DNA of 24,553 nucleotides from a virus. The notes beneath the pieces are model-generated. The model searched no databases. It worked only from the letters and a program-made list of their open reading frames with translations, and was not told the origin of the DNA. Position numbers and translations under genes: made by a program. Below, piece by piece: positions 6,695 to 13,338 of this stretch (positions within the stretch are counted from its first letter, which is position 1; the number at the start of each line of letters is the position of its first letter). The DNA lies in IMG/VR virus record IMGVR_UViG_3300042401_000531, positions 1 through 24,553 of that record, one strand, 5' to 3'.

Positions 6695-6870
6695 GTGAAG
6701 ATAAAAAAGAGTTTATAGAGTTTAGAGACTATTACTTAGAGGATGGAAGAATTCATTTCACTAAGGAGTATCTATTAAAGACTAAGAAGCAATGCTGTGG
6801 TAATGAATGCAGACATTGTCCGTATGACAAGTGTGAAAAAGGTAATACATCACTTAGAACAAGTGAATAA
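6691..6870 (+). CDS. DUF5522-like cysteine-rich protein (59 aa)
   Basis: ATG at 6691 overlaps the upstream TGA (ATGA), with TAA at 6868-6870. The protein has DYYLEDGRIHFTKEYLLK followed by CCGNECRHCPYDKC. This is the hallmark of the small bacterial and phage family DUF5522 (D-Y-Y-x-E-x-G-x-x-x-F-T-x-x-Y-H-x-x-R-x-x-CC-x-x-x-C-x-H-CPY). The Cys/His cluster probably binds zinc or an Fe-S cluster. No biochemical function is known to me. It is the last gene before a strong terminator at 6914. Confidence 0.75.
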   Translation: MSEDKKEFIEFRDYYLEDGRIHFTKEYLLKTKKQCCGNECRHCPYDKCEKGNTSLRTSE

Positions 6871-6913
6871 AAGTTCTGTTCTGTTATGTTTTTTTTAAAT
6901 TGTGAAGAAAGAG

Positions 6914-6938
6914 CCCTATAGCAATATAGGGTTTTTTT
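6914..6938 (+). terminator. Intrinsic terminator
   Basis: CCCTATA (6914-6920), a GCAA tetraloop and TATAGGG (6925-6931) form a perfect 7-bp stem followed by seven T residues (6932-6938). It ends the small-gene operon 43 bases after the DUF5522-like stop. Confidence 0.9.
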
Positions 6939-6961
6939 GACTATTGACTATTAATAGTCAA
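6937..6961. promoter_or_regulatory. 18-bp palindrome preceded by a tandem heptamer (operator-like)
   Basis: TTGACTATTAATAGTCAA (6944-6961) is a perfect palindrome. The heptamer TTGACTA also occurs immediately before it (6937-6943), so the sequence reads TTGACTA twice in tandem. The palindrome is typical of a dimeric repressor site, and it lies in the gap upstream of recA. No binding protein can be named. Confidence 0.5.
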
Positions 6962-7026
6962 ACCTACTTTTCACCAGAACATATCAGAAATACCTATTTT
7001 TCACCAACAATACCTATTTTGTCCCA
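6962..7026 (+). repeat. Three phased direct repeats (core CCTAYTTTTCACC)
   Basis: Copies begin at about 6962 (ACCTACTTTTCACCA), 6992 (ACCTATTTTTCACCA) and 7012 (ACCTATTTTGTCCCA, degenerate). The offsets are 30 and 20 bases, so all copies would face the same side of the helix. They lie between the terminator and the recA promoter. They could be activator/repressor binding sites or iterons; nothing else in the gap distinguishes these. Confidence 0.5.
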
Positions 7027-7055
7027 AATTTACAGAATATAAGGGACCAATTGTG

Positions 7056-7086
7056 GATAGATAAACCCTAATTTATGGGGTCTATC
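7056..7086 (+). promoter_or_regulatory. Interrupted stem-loop upstream of the recA promoter
   Basis: GATAGA (7056-7061) pairs with TCTATC (7081-7086), and inside it CCC (7066-7068) pairs with GGG (7077-7079), with a TAAA bulge on the left side and an 8-base loop. It ends 14 bases before the TTAG box. No T-run follows. It is a possible regulator site or simply local symmetry. Confidence 0.3.
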
Positions 7087-7099
7087 TTACCACAAAAGG

Positions 7100-7131
7100 T
7101 TAGGAAATAACACAAAAATTTATTATCTTTA
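7100..7131 (+). promoter_or_regulatory. Promoter of the recA operon
   Basis: TTAG (7100-7103), exactly 20 bases, then TATCTTTA (7124-7131), one mismatch from TAnnTTTG. The ATG of recA is at 7153. Geometry equals the other promoters in the window. The A/T-rich leader without a Shine-Dalgarno sequence is normal for Bacteroidota. Confidence 0.6.
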
Positions 7132-7152
7132 AACAATTAAAACAACTAAATA

Positions 7153-8238
7153 ATGGCAGGAAAAAAAGTAGTAAAAGAAACTAATAACAAGTTTCAAGAA
7201 GCAGTTGACAACCTTAATAAAAAATATGGGGTTGGTTCAATATTAGCGTTAGACTCTAAAGCAGGAGGTGATTATGATGTAATCAGTACAGGAAGTATTG
7301 GTTTTGATCACATCACACTTGGTGTAGGAGGATTTGTAAAAGGTAAGCTGTATGAGCTTATGGGATGGGAAGGTACAGGTAAATCTACAATATGTGGACA
7401 TGCTGCAGCTGAATGTCAAAAAGCAGGAGGAACTGTTCTATATATAGATGGTGAGCATGCTGTTGACAAGAACTATTTCAAGAAACTAGGAGTGGACACA
7501 ACAAAGATGTTGATTGCTCAACCATCATGTGGTGAGGAGGGATTCAACATTGCTATGGAAATGATTAACACTGGAGAGATTGATCTAGTAATCATAGATA
7601 GTGATAGTTCACTTATACCTAAGAAGATGCTTGATGGTGATGTAGGAGACTCTACAATCGGTAGAAAAGCATTATTGAATAGTAATGCTTATCCAAAACT
7701 AAAAGGTGCTTTATCACAACATAATGTATGTGTTATCGTAATATCACAATATAGAGAGAAGATTGGTGTTATGTTCGGTAATCCTACAACAACACAAGGA
7801 GGACATGCTCTTAAATTCTACAGTGATGTAAGAATAGAAGTGTCTAGAACATTAGCTAAAGATGGTGATGTAAACTATGGTAATATCACTAAGCTAAAAG
7901 CTATCAAGAATAAAATGTCTCCTCCATATAGAAAATCAGAGTTTGAGATTGTATATGGTGTAGGTATAGACAAACTTGATGAGATGATGAGTCTTCTTAA
8001 TGAGTTTGAACTAGGACGTAAGTATGGTAAAACTATGACAGTGGATGGAACTAAGTATGACTTAGAAGAATTCAAACAGTTGGTAGTTGATAATCCAGAG
8101 TTCTATGATGAACTTAAAGAGAAGATTGTAGCTGCAATCAATCAAACTGATATTCCTGTTGAGGAAGATGTTGTAGAAGAAAAAGAATTAATAGCACCAT
8201 GTGCAAATCACAGTTTGTTTAACGAAGAAGAACTATAA
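7153..8238 (+). CDS. recA: RecA-type recombinase
   Basis: A 361-aa RecA-fold ATPase that forms filaments on single-stranded DNA and catalyses strand exchange in phage recombination and repair. The order of motifs is that of bacterial RecA: GSIGFDHITLGVGGFVKGKLYEL before the P-loop GWEGTGKST (residues 71-79), IDGEHAVD (98-105) for the DAEHALD block with the catalytic Glu, LVIIDSDSSLIPK (Walker B) and a loop-2 region ISQYREKIGVMFGNP...GGHALKFYSDVRIEV. The P-loop carries Trp-Glu-Gly in place of Pro-Glu-Ser. It is thus RecA-like rather than T4 UvsX-like. The C-terminus is acidic. It heads an operon with its own promoter, immediately after a regulatory gap. Confidence 0.92.
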   Translation: MAGKKVVKETNNKFQEAVDNLNKKYGVGSILALDSKAGGDYDVISTGSIGFDHITLGVGGFVKGKLYELMGWEGTGKSTICGHAAAECQKAGGTVLYIDGEHAVDKNYFKKLGVDTTKMLIAQPSCGEEGFNIAMEMINTGEIDLVIIDSDSSLIPKKMLDGDVGDSTIGRKALLNSNAYPKLKGALSQHNVCVIVISQYREKIGVMFGNPTTTQGGHALKFYSDVRIEVSRTLAKDGDVNYGNITKLKAIKNKMSPPYRKSEFEIVYGVGIDKLDEMMSLLNEFELGRKYGKTMTVDGTKYDLEEFKQLVVDNPEFYDELKEKIVAAINQTDIPVEEDVVEEKELIAPCANHSLFNEEEL

Positions 8239-8239
8239 T

Positions 8240-8368
8240 ATGAAAACATTTAGAGTGATATATCTTCCTTATGGTAGAGAAGATAAAGAGTGGATGGATG
8301 TAGAAGCTGTTTCAAAAGAAGCAGCTATTAATAACTTCCGTGCAGGAATAATACTTAGAGTAGAATGA
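8240..8368 (+). CDS. Small hypothetical protein (42 aa)
   Basis: ATG at 8240 is one base after the recA stop, and TGA at 8366-8368 overlaps the dNMP kinase ATG at 8365. The product is MKTFRVIYLPYGREDKEWMDVEAVSKEAAINNFRAGIILRVE in two segments: a beta-like lead (FRVIYLPYG) and a helix (SKEAAINNFRAG). The layout V-x-A-x-S-x-x-x-A-x-x-x-F resembles small phage proteins that pair a beta-strand with a helix, but no family is recognised. Its coupling to both neighbours supports it. Confidence 0.6.
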   Translation: MKTFRVIYLPYGREDKEWMDVEAVSKEAAINNFRAGIILRVE

Positions 8369-9138
8369 TAATAGGTATAAATGGAAAGATAGGTGTAGGA
8401 AAAGATCTTACAGGTAAAATTATTCAATATTTAACATCTGACTACAAAGATAAATATAATTTTGTAGAATGGATTGATAGAGTAGAGAATTATGGATCAA
8501 ATACATATTCAAAATTTGAAGTGAAAAAGTTTGCAGGGAAGCTAAAACAAATAGCTTCCCTTCTCACTGGTATTCCTGTAGAGGATTTTGAAGATCAAGA
8601 ATTCAAGAAATCATATCTTGGAGCTGAATGGGGAACAGTGCAACAAGTACCACTTAACTCAATACCACCATTTGCTGACATACAGTTTAATGCATTAATG
8701 TCTGTAAGAGAACTTCTTCAGAAGCTTGGTACAGAAGCTATACGTGATGGATTACATCATAATACTTGGGTGAACGCATTGATGTGTGATTATAAAAGAC
8801 CAAAGATGAGTGAGTACAATCCAAGCAATTGGATTATTACAGATGTTAGGTTTCCTAATGAATTAGAAGCTGTTGTAGAGAAAGGTGGAATCACTATTAG
8901 AGTGATAAGAAATCCAATTATAGTAATAACTCTTGATGGAGAAAAACTAACTTTAGATTATAATGAATGGTTAAAGCAAAAACAATTTTATGAAAATCAA
9001 GGTTGGCAATTTACTGAACACCCATCAGAAACAGCTCTTGATGATGCTAAGTTTAATTATGAAATTATCAATGATGCTGGAATACCAGAATTAATAGAAA
9101 AAGTTAGACAAATATTAATAACAGAAAAAATTATATGA
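8365..9138 (+). CDS. Deoxynucleoside monophosphate kinase (T4 gp1-like)
   Basis: A 257-aa kinase that would convert dNMPs (in T4: dGMP, dTMP and 5-hydroxymethyl-dCMP) to diphosphates for phage DNA synthesis. The P-loop IGINGKIGVGKD is at residues 3-14. Downstream landmarks are RELLQKLGTEAIRDGLHHNTWVNAL, the WIITDVRFPNELEAV block and EHPSETALDD (about 218-227) followed by FNYEIINDAGIPELIEKV. This set is diagnostic of phage/bacterial dNMP kinases. The start overlaps the upstream small gene (ATGA), and the stop overlaps the HAD phosphatase start at 9135 (ATGA). Confidence 0.9.
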   Translation: MIIGINGKIGVGKDLTGKIIQYLTSDYKDKYNFVEWIDRVENYGSNTYSKFEVKKFAGKLKQIASLLTGIPVEDFEDQEFKKSYLGAEWGTVQQVPLNSIPPFADIQFNALMSVRELLQKLGTEAIRDGLHHNTWVNALMCDYKRPKMSEYNPSNWIITDVRFPNELEAVVEKGGITIRVIRNPIIVITLDGEKLTLDYNEWLKQKQFYENQGWQFTEHPSETALDDAKFNYEIINDAGIPELIEKVRQILITEKII

Positions 9139-9500
9139 CTTTAGCAATAGATTTTGATGGTACAATCTGTGAACAGAGCTTTCCTGAAATAGGAAAGCTT
9201 AAACCAGATGCTGATCTATACATTAGAAAACTTTTTGAAGAAGGACATAAGATTATCATTAATACATGTAGATCTGGTAAATATGAGGGATGGGCTCAAG
9301 ATTTTCTTGATGTAAATAAGATTCCATATCATTATATAAATAGTAACTTACCAGAGCTTATTGAACATTATGGACAAGATTGTAGAAAGATATCTGCAGA
9401 TATATACATAGATGATAAATGCTTAATGGGACTACCAGGTAGTTGGGAAATGATTTACACATTAATAAAAATAAAACAACAATTAAAACTAATCGTATGA
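9135..9500 (+). CDS. HAD-superfamily phosphatase/hydrolase (121 aa)
   Basis: HAD motif I is IDFDGTIC (Asp6 and Asp8, with Thr10). Motif II is NTCRSG (43-48). A late acidic motif is ADIYIDDKCLMG (Asp93, Asp94). These are the Mg-dependent phospho-transfer residues of a small cap-less HAD hydrolase, as in BT0820-like proteins. The substrate is unknown; a nucleotide or sugar phosphate would fit its place beside the dNMP kinase and mazG. Its stop TGA overlaps the ATG (9497) of the next gene, originally perhaps the start of mazG. Confidence 0.8.
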   Translation: MTLAIDFDGTICEQSFPEIGKLKPDADLYIRKLFEEGHKIIINTCRSGKYEGWAQDFLDVNKIPYHYINSNLPELIEHYGQDCRKISADIYIDDKCLMGLPGSWEMIYTLIKIKQQLKLIV

Positions 9501-10057
9501 AAAGTTACAATGAATTAGAGGCCCTTGTTATAGCATGGGCAGAAGAGGAAATATTTAAACCTGTTAAAGATTACGAAGATCATTATAAAATAAGTAACCT
9601 AGGAAGAGTAATGTCCATAAACTATAGAGGGAATGGAAGAAGCTGTATTCTAAAGACTAATATAAATAAAAATGGATATGAACAAGTAAGACTAAATGTA
9701 AATAAAGTTGGAAAAAATAAAAAAGTGCACAGATTAGTTGCAGAAGTGTTCATAGATAATCCTGAGAATAAAAAATGTGTAAATCATAAAGATAGTAATA
9801 AAACTAATAATAATATTAGTAATTTAGAATGGTGTACACATTCTGAAAATACAATTCACGCATTTAAAAATATAACAATATTTAGAGCAACTGGAGAAGA
9901 TAATTATATTTCAAAATTAAACAATGATAATGTTATTGAAATATATAAATCTATAAAATCTCATAGAGAATTAGCTAAAGAATACGGAGTTACAAAATAT
10001 ACTATAACGTCTATAAAATCAAAAAAGACATGGAAACAAATAACAAAAAATTTATGA
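9497..10057 (+). CDS. NUMOD4/HNH homing endonuclease fused to a MazG N-terminal fragment
   Basis: I take ATG 9497 as the start; codons further upstream lie in the HAD gene. The first 18 residues (MKSYNELEALVIAWAEEE) match the start of the MazG protein encoded next (MKNYQELEKLVIDWSREK), with MK-Y-ELE-LVI-W conserved. Then comes a NUMOD4 module (IFKPVKDYEDHYKISNLGRVMS) and an HNH core: KKVHRLVAEVFIDNPENKKCVNHKDSNKTNNNISNLEWCTHSEN. The C-terminus has a HTH (HRELAKEYGVTKYTITSIKS). This is a self-propagating homing nuclease. Its stop overlaps the mazG start (ATGA). See the finding on mazG start takeover. Confidence 0.82.
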   Translation: MKSYNELEALVIAWAEEEIFKPVKDYEDHYKISNLGRVMSINYRGNGRSCILKTNINKNGYEQVRLNVNKVGKNKKVHRLVAEVFIDNPENKKCVNHKDSNKTNNNISNLEWCTHSENTIHAFKNITIFRATGEDNYISKLNNDNVIEIYKSIKSHRELAKEYGVTKYTITSIKSKKTWKQITKNL

Positions 10058-10362
10058 AAAATTATCAAGAATTAGAAAAATTAGTCATTGACTGGAGTAG
10101 AGAAAAAGGTATTCTAGAGAATGGTACTACAATAGCACAAGCTGGTAAGACCATGGAGGAATGTACAGAACTTATGGTAGCAATTGCAAGACACGATGAT
10201 GATGAAATTATTGATGCTCTAGGAGACATTCTGGTAACAATCATTATACAAGCAGAGATGCAAGGAGTGAGCTTGACAGAATGTTTAGAGAGTGCATACA
10301 ATGTAATTGCTAAGCGTACAGGTAAGATGGTAGATGGTCAATTTGTAAAAGATGGAAACTAG
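10054..10362 (+). CDS. MazG-like nucleotide pyrophosphohydrolase
   Basis: A 102-aa single-domain MazG, starting at the ATG at 10054 that overlaps the HNH stop; an upstream in-frame ATG (10030) would fall inside the nuclease gene. Landmarks are MKNYQELEKLVIDW, then GKTMEECTELMVAIARHDDDEIIDALGDILVTIIIQAEMQG. The E-E-x-x-E and D-x-x-x-D residues of the metal-binding helices are present (EECTE, DALGD). MazG-type enzymes hydrolyse NTPs to monophosphates, and in phages may clean the nucleotide pool or modulate ppGpp. It overlaps the next small gene (10352) by 11 bases. Confidence 0.85.
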   Translation: MKNYQELEKLVIDWSREKGILENGTTIAQAGKTMEECTELMVAIARHDDDEIIDALGDILVTIIIQAEMQGVSLTECLESAYNVIAKRTGKMVDGQFVKDGN

Positions 10363-10561
10363 TTTATCATTACAGAACATGTGTAAGAAATGTGGAGGGT
10401 ATAAGTTTGCTCCCTACAATTCTAATACATCAGCTACGGTGAAATTGTGTCATTGTCCTAAATTACCAATAGGTTTTAAACTTAAAAAATTTAATCCTAA
10501 AGATCCAAGTCCATTTCCTAAAAGATATAACAGTGATGGCAGTGAGTGTAATGAAGTGTAA
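10352..10561 (+). CDS. Small cysteine-rich zinc-finger protein
   Basis: A 69-aa frame from the ATG at 10352; an internal ATG at 10379 (MCKKCGGYKFAPY) is an equally good start that avoids overlap with mazG. It contains CKKCGGY...LCHCPKLP, i.e. CxxC and CxC pairs about 20 residues apart, typical of a compact zinc ribbon. The remainder is rich in Lys, Pro and Asn (GFKLKKFNPKDPSPFPKRY). The start of the next gene lies within its last codons. Nucleic-acid binding is plausible; no family recognised. Confidence 0.55.
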   Translation: METSLSLQNMCKKCGGYKFAPYNSNTSATVKLCHCPKLPIGFKLKKFNPKDPSPFPKRYNSDGSECNEV

Positions 10562-10991
10562 AACATGTGGAAAGAATTCTGATAGTGAATTCTGTTTTAT
10601 ACATAAACCTAAAAAGATCTTACGATCAACTGGTAGGAGTTTAACTGGTAAAAAACCACTCAAACCTAAAAATAAACTTCTAGCATATAGGCCTAAAGGA
10701 TACGAAGAAGTCTATAAAGAAGTATTAGAAATGAGACAGTTCTTTGTATCTATATGGAATAAAAGACCACATAAATCAGAAGTATCAGAAGAATATCTAG
10801 GATCTGAACCTATGAGTACATACTTTCATCATATTTTACCAAAAGAAAAGTATCCAGAAGCTTGTTTAGATGAAGAAAATATCGTATTATTGTCCCTTCT
10901 TGAACATAGCAATGTAGAAAATGATATGTATAAGTATGAAGAGATTAATGACAGACGTAAACACTTATTAAAAAAATATGAAAGATCCTAA
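10551..10991 (+). CDS. HNH-like nuclease with N-terminal zinc finger
   Basis: Start taken as ATG 10551 (MKCKTCGKNSDSEFC); alternatives at 10536 (ATG) and 10533 (GTG) add only a few residues. The N-terminus is CKTCGKNSDSEFCFIHK, a CxxC...CxxH zinc knuckle. The C-terminus carries YFHHILPKEKYPEACLDEENIVLLSLLEHSNVENDMY, in which HHILPK, N-IVLL and H follow the HNH order. A basic Lys/Pro-rich stretch (TGKKPLKPKNKLLAYRPKGYEEVY) joins them. The overall plan resembles the phage recombination-nuclease type (NinG/Rap-like), which resolves recombination intermediates, but I cannot confirm this. It overlaps phoH by 14 bases. Confidence 0.55.
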   Translation: MKCKTCGKNSDSEFCFIHKPKKILRSTGRSLTGKKPLKPKNKLLAYRPKGYEEVYKEVLEMRQFFVSIWNKRPHKSEVSEEYLGSEPMSTYFHHILPKEKYPEACLDEENIVLLSLLEHSNVENDMYKYEEINDRRKHLLKKYERS

Positions 10992-11628
10992 CAGAGCAAG
11001 GAAGAGTGAGATTAAATACAATGTTATTCTTAACGAAGAACAAAAACAAGCTAAGCAATTAATAATAGACAATCAAATTGTTATTGTTACAGGTAGAGCA
11101 GGTTCTGGAAAGAGTTTAGTTGGAGCTATTACAGCGTTAGATTTCTTAAATACTAAACAATGTGATAAAGTGCTAGTAGCTAGAAGTGCCATTGAGGTGG
11201 GTAAATCATTAGGATTTCTTCCTGGAGATCTTAAAGAAAAATTCAACCCTTACATGGAAGCTTTAGTAGAAAATCTTTACAAATGTACAGATAGACTTAA
11301 AATAGATGAATTTGTAAAGAATGGAAAAATACAAGCTCTGCCTATACAATTCATTAGAGGAAAAACTATAGATGATATTCTTATTGTAGAAGAAGCTCAA
11401 AACTTAACTAAAGGAGAAATGGAAGCTATTCTAACTAGACTTGGTACAACAGGTAAAATAGTTATTAATGGCGATAGTTCTCAAAGAGATACAAGTGAGT
11501 CTTATACAGGATTAGATTTTGCCATAGAACTTTCTAAACACATTGAAGGAATACAATGGATTAAATTACAAGCTAACCATAGAAGTGGATTAGTAGGAAA
11601 AATATTAGATTATATATATGGAAAATAA
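10978..11628 (+). CDS. phoH: PhoH-like P-loop ATPase
   Basis: A 216-aa PhoH-family protein. Walker A is TGRAGSGKS (38-46), then VARSAIEVGKSLGFLPGDLKEKFNPYMEAL (the family's P-x-G-x-L-x-x-K region), then IQFIRGKTIDDILIVEEAQNLT with Walker B; the acidic pair is VEEAQ rather than DEAQ. GKIVINGDSSQRD is the sensor-like block and QANHRSG the terminal Arg motif. PhoH is a putative ATPase, often found in phage genomes, with possible RNA helicase/nuclease association and no settled role. The next gene starts within its last codons. Confidence 0.85.
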   Translation: MKDPNRARKSEIKYNVILNEEQKQAKQLIIDNQIVIVTGRAGSGKSLVGAITALDFLNTKQCDKVLVARSAIEVGKSLGFLPGDLKEKFNPYMEALVENLYKCTDRLKIDEFVKNGKIQALPIQFIRGKTIDDILIVEEAQNLTKGEMEAILTRLGTTGKIVINGDSSQRDTSESYTGLDFAIELSKHIEGIQWIKLQANHRSGLVGKILDYIYGK

Positions 11629-11890
11629 AATAGAAGTATTAAAATTTAGTGCCACATGGTGTGGTCCTTGTAAAGTGTTAGCATATACATTAAAGGATGT
11701 AATTGGTATAACTAACATAGATATTGAAAAAGATATGGAAACAGCTAGAAAGTACAATGTACGTAGTGTTCCTACATTAGTTTTCTTGAGAGATGGCAAA
11801 GAGGTGCACAGATTGTCTGGAGCTATGCCATTACAGCAATACAAAGATGTTATTACAGAAATAAATGATGCAAAAGAACTTAACAATTAA
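11618..11890 (+). CDS. Thioredoxin
   Basis: A 90-aa thioredoxin fold. The catalytic WCGPC occurs at residues 14-18 (FSATWCGPCKV), with the cis-proline loop SVPTLVF at 50-56 (Pro52) and the GAMP segment near the end. The active site is complete, so it should exchange dithiols for disulfides. In phages, thioredoxins can serve ribonucleotide reductase or glutaredoxin-like roles; no RNR is visible in this window. It is slightly short compared with a typical 105-aa bacterial thioredoxin because the N-terminal helix is missing. It overlaps phoH by 11 bases, indicating coupling. Confidence 0.85.
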   Translation: MENKIEVLKFSATWCGPCKVLAYTLKDVIGITNIDIEKDMETARKYNVRSVPTLVFLRDGKEVHRLSGAMPLQQYKDVITEINDAKELNN

Positions 11891-11900
11891 ATAAACAATC

Positions 11901-12083
11901 ATGATTAAACAATTATTATTAGCTCTATTAGAGCTATTTAGTGAAAACATCACTTCAAAAACAGGTCAAAGAACAAAAGTTAGTGGATTGTTCAGAAGTG
12001 GCAAAGAATTTATAGCTTTGACAAAAGGGGAAAAGTTCCCACCATCAATATCTAATGTTTGGACATTAGTAGTAAGTGTATAA
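11901..12083 (+). CDS. Small YjzC-like hypothetical protein (60 aa)
   Basis: MIKQLLLALLELFSENITSKTG is followed by a compact segment QRTKVSGLFRSGKEFIALTKGEKFPPSISNVWTLV. The latter fits the SGxYR...EIxLxKGExFPPxxxxxxWxLV consensus I recall for YjzC-type and phage/bacterial small proteins. The N-terminus is hydrophobic but too short and interrupted by acidic residues to be a clear transmembrane segment. The function is unknown. It is separated from the thioredoxin gene by 10 bases. Confidence 0.55.
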   Translation: MIKQLLLALLELFSENITSKTGQRTKVSGLFRSGKEFIALTKGEKFPPSISNVWTLVVSV

Positions 12084-12099
12084 CAATTAAAAAATCAAT

Positions 12100-12378
12100 A
12101 TGAAACTATTAGGAAATCGTATCTATTTAGAGATACCAAAGAAAGAAGAAAGCAAACTTATTGTAGATGAGAATACAAAAGAAGCTTTAGAGAAAGAAAT
12201 GTACAAGAAGATGTCTAGATTGACAGTGCATAGTGTAGGAACAGCCAACATGGATGTTAAAGCAGGAGATGTTGTTCTTATAGATCCACAAGCTTTACAA
12301 AAAGCTCCATTAATTCCACTATCAGATGATGAGAACGTATTGTTAGTTTCTCCATTTGATGTAATAATGGTGTGGTAA
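12100..12378 (+). CDS. GroES-like co-chaperonin
   Basis: A 92-aa protein with the landmarks of the GroES fold: LLGNRIYLEI (the first strand, GroES L-x-D-R-V), a variable mobile-loop region (KEESKLIVDENTKEALEKEM), RLTVHSVGTANMDVKAGDVVLID (V-x-x-V-G-x-x-x-x-V-K-x-G-D-x-V) and VLLVSPFDVIMVW (the last strand). Phage GroES analogues such as T4 gp31 replace the host co-chaperonin to fold capsid or other phage proteins. The identity in the mobile loop cannot be tested by eye. It shares one base with the start of the glycosyltransferase-like gene. Confidence 0.65.
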   Translation: MKLLGNRIYLEIPKKEESKLIVDENTKEALEKEMYKKMSRLTVHSVGTANMDVKAGDVVLIDPQALQKAPLIPLSDDENVLLVSPFDVIMVW

Positions 12379-13244
12379 TGAATATTCATAGTGCATCATA
12401 TGGAGGTGTAGATTGTACAGAAATAGTAAAATTAAGAGTCAGAAATGGTTCTTTGATTTTGCGTTCTGACAATAACATAATTGGTGATACAAATCATGGT
12501 AAGGTTAAATCATTAGTGATTAATATTGATGGTAAAGAATATAGCACTCCAGAGGGTGAATTATTTATATATCCTCCTTCTAATAATAAAAAGTTAGGTA
12601 TATTCTATTCAAACAATACAAATCCACAGACTTTTCCTGCTATTAGAGCATCATTAAAAAGTATTGAAAAAGCAGCAAATGGTAAAGCAGACATATTAAC
12701 TTGTATGTGGAACCATGATGCAGAAAATCCATTCACTGAATATATTGCATGGACTAAAACTTTTTCACACCTGAACCAACTATTGCAAATAATGCAATTG
12801 TTATATATAGCAAGAGAACTTAATCAGTATGAAACAGTTTCTTTCTTAGAACATGATGTTTTGTATCCAGAAGGATATTTTGATTATCCTGATATAGCAC
12901 CAGGATCTGTAATTACAAATATGAATTACATGGGATTGAATAAAGATGGATGGCAAGGAGTTCCAGTTAAACATGAACCATTTCATCAAATGACAATGAG
13001 ATTTGATGAAGCAATTGCACACTGTGAATCTATATTAGCAAATGCATTAGTTACGAACAGTGGATTAATTGAACCACAGATTCCAAAGATAACTAGATTA
13101 AAATGGGAATGTAAACATTCTGCAGTACACGTTAATCATGGAGGACACTTCACATCACATTTCAGTATATATTCAACTACTGATTTGAAAGAACATGATC
13201 CTTATTGGGGATACAGTAAAGATTATTTGAATCTATTCTATTAA
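12378..13244 (+). CDS. Glycosyltransferase-like protein with N-terminal beta domain
   Basis: Start taken as ATG 12378 (MNIHSASYGG), in TAATG overlap with the GroES-like stop. Residues about 5-65 (ASYGGVDCTEIVKLRVRNGSLILRSDNNIIGDTNHGKVKSLVINI) follow the YG...DVT..V......L.. NN..GDP..G..K.L.V pattern, a beta-rich domain that I recall being found in many phage and bacterial proteins. Residues about 73-200 look like a GT-A type glycosyltransferase: LGIFYSNN, ILTCMWN, and the SFLEHDVLYPEGYF block in which EHD (158-160) would be the metal/nucleotide-sugar DxD equivalent. It is the final gene of the left block, ending at the bidirectional terminator. No donor or acceptor can be assigned. Confidence 0.6.
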   Translation: MNIHSASYGGVDCTEIVKLRVRNGSLILRSDNNIIGDTNHGKVKSLVINIDGKEYSTPEGELFIYPPSNNKKLGIFYSNNTNPQTFPAIRASLKSIEKAANGKADILTCMWNHDAENPFTEYIAWTKTFSHLNQLLQIMQLLYIARELNQYETVSFLEHDVLYPEGYFDYPDIAPGSVITNMNYMGLNKDGWQGVPVKHEPFHQMTMRFDEAIAHCESILANALVTNSGLIEPQIPKITRLKWECKHSAVHVNHGGHFTSHFSIYSTTDLKEHDPYWGYSKDYLNLFY

Positions 13245-13247
13245 ATA

Positions 13248-13283
13248 AAAAAGCCCCTCTTAATAGAAGGGCTTTCTTTTTTT
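13248..13283. terminator. Bidirectional intrinsic terminator between convergent operons
   Basis: AAAGCCCCTCT (13250-13260) and AGAAGGGCTTT (13265-13275) form an 11-bp stem with one C/A mismatch around a TAAT loop. A plus-strand T-run (13277-13283) follows, and an A-rich flank before it would be a T-run on the minus strand. It separates the plus-strand and minus-strand gene blocks. Confidence 0.88.
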
Positions 13284-13285
13284 AA

Positions 13286-13325
13286 AAGACCAGTAGTCTT
13301 AGGTCCTAACGAACTAACATTAGGA
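13286..13325. repeat. Two short inverted repeats downstream of the terminator
   Basis: AAGAC (13286-13290) and GTCTT (13296-13300) flank 5 bases; TCCTAA (13304-13309) and TTAGGA (13320-13325) flank 10 bases. They lie in the gap between the terminator and the last minus-strand gene (13339) and could be secondary structures at the end of the minus-strand mRNA. No other feature is visible between 13284 and 13338. Confidence 0.35.
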
Positions 13326-13338
13326 GGGGCACATTAAA

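Noticed and set aside
9497-10057. HNH gene considered as residing in a group I intron in mazG
   Set aside because: mazG starts afresh with its own ATG and full N-terminus after the nuclease, with no room for intron core structure. An insertion with start takeover explains the data better.
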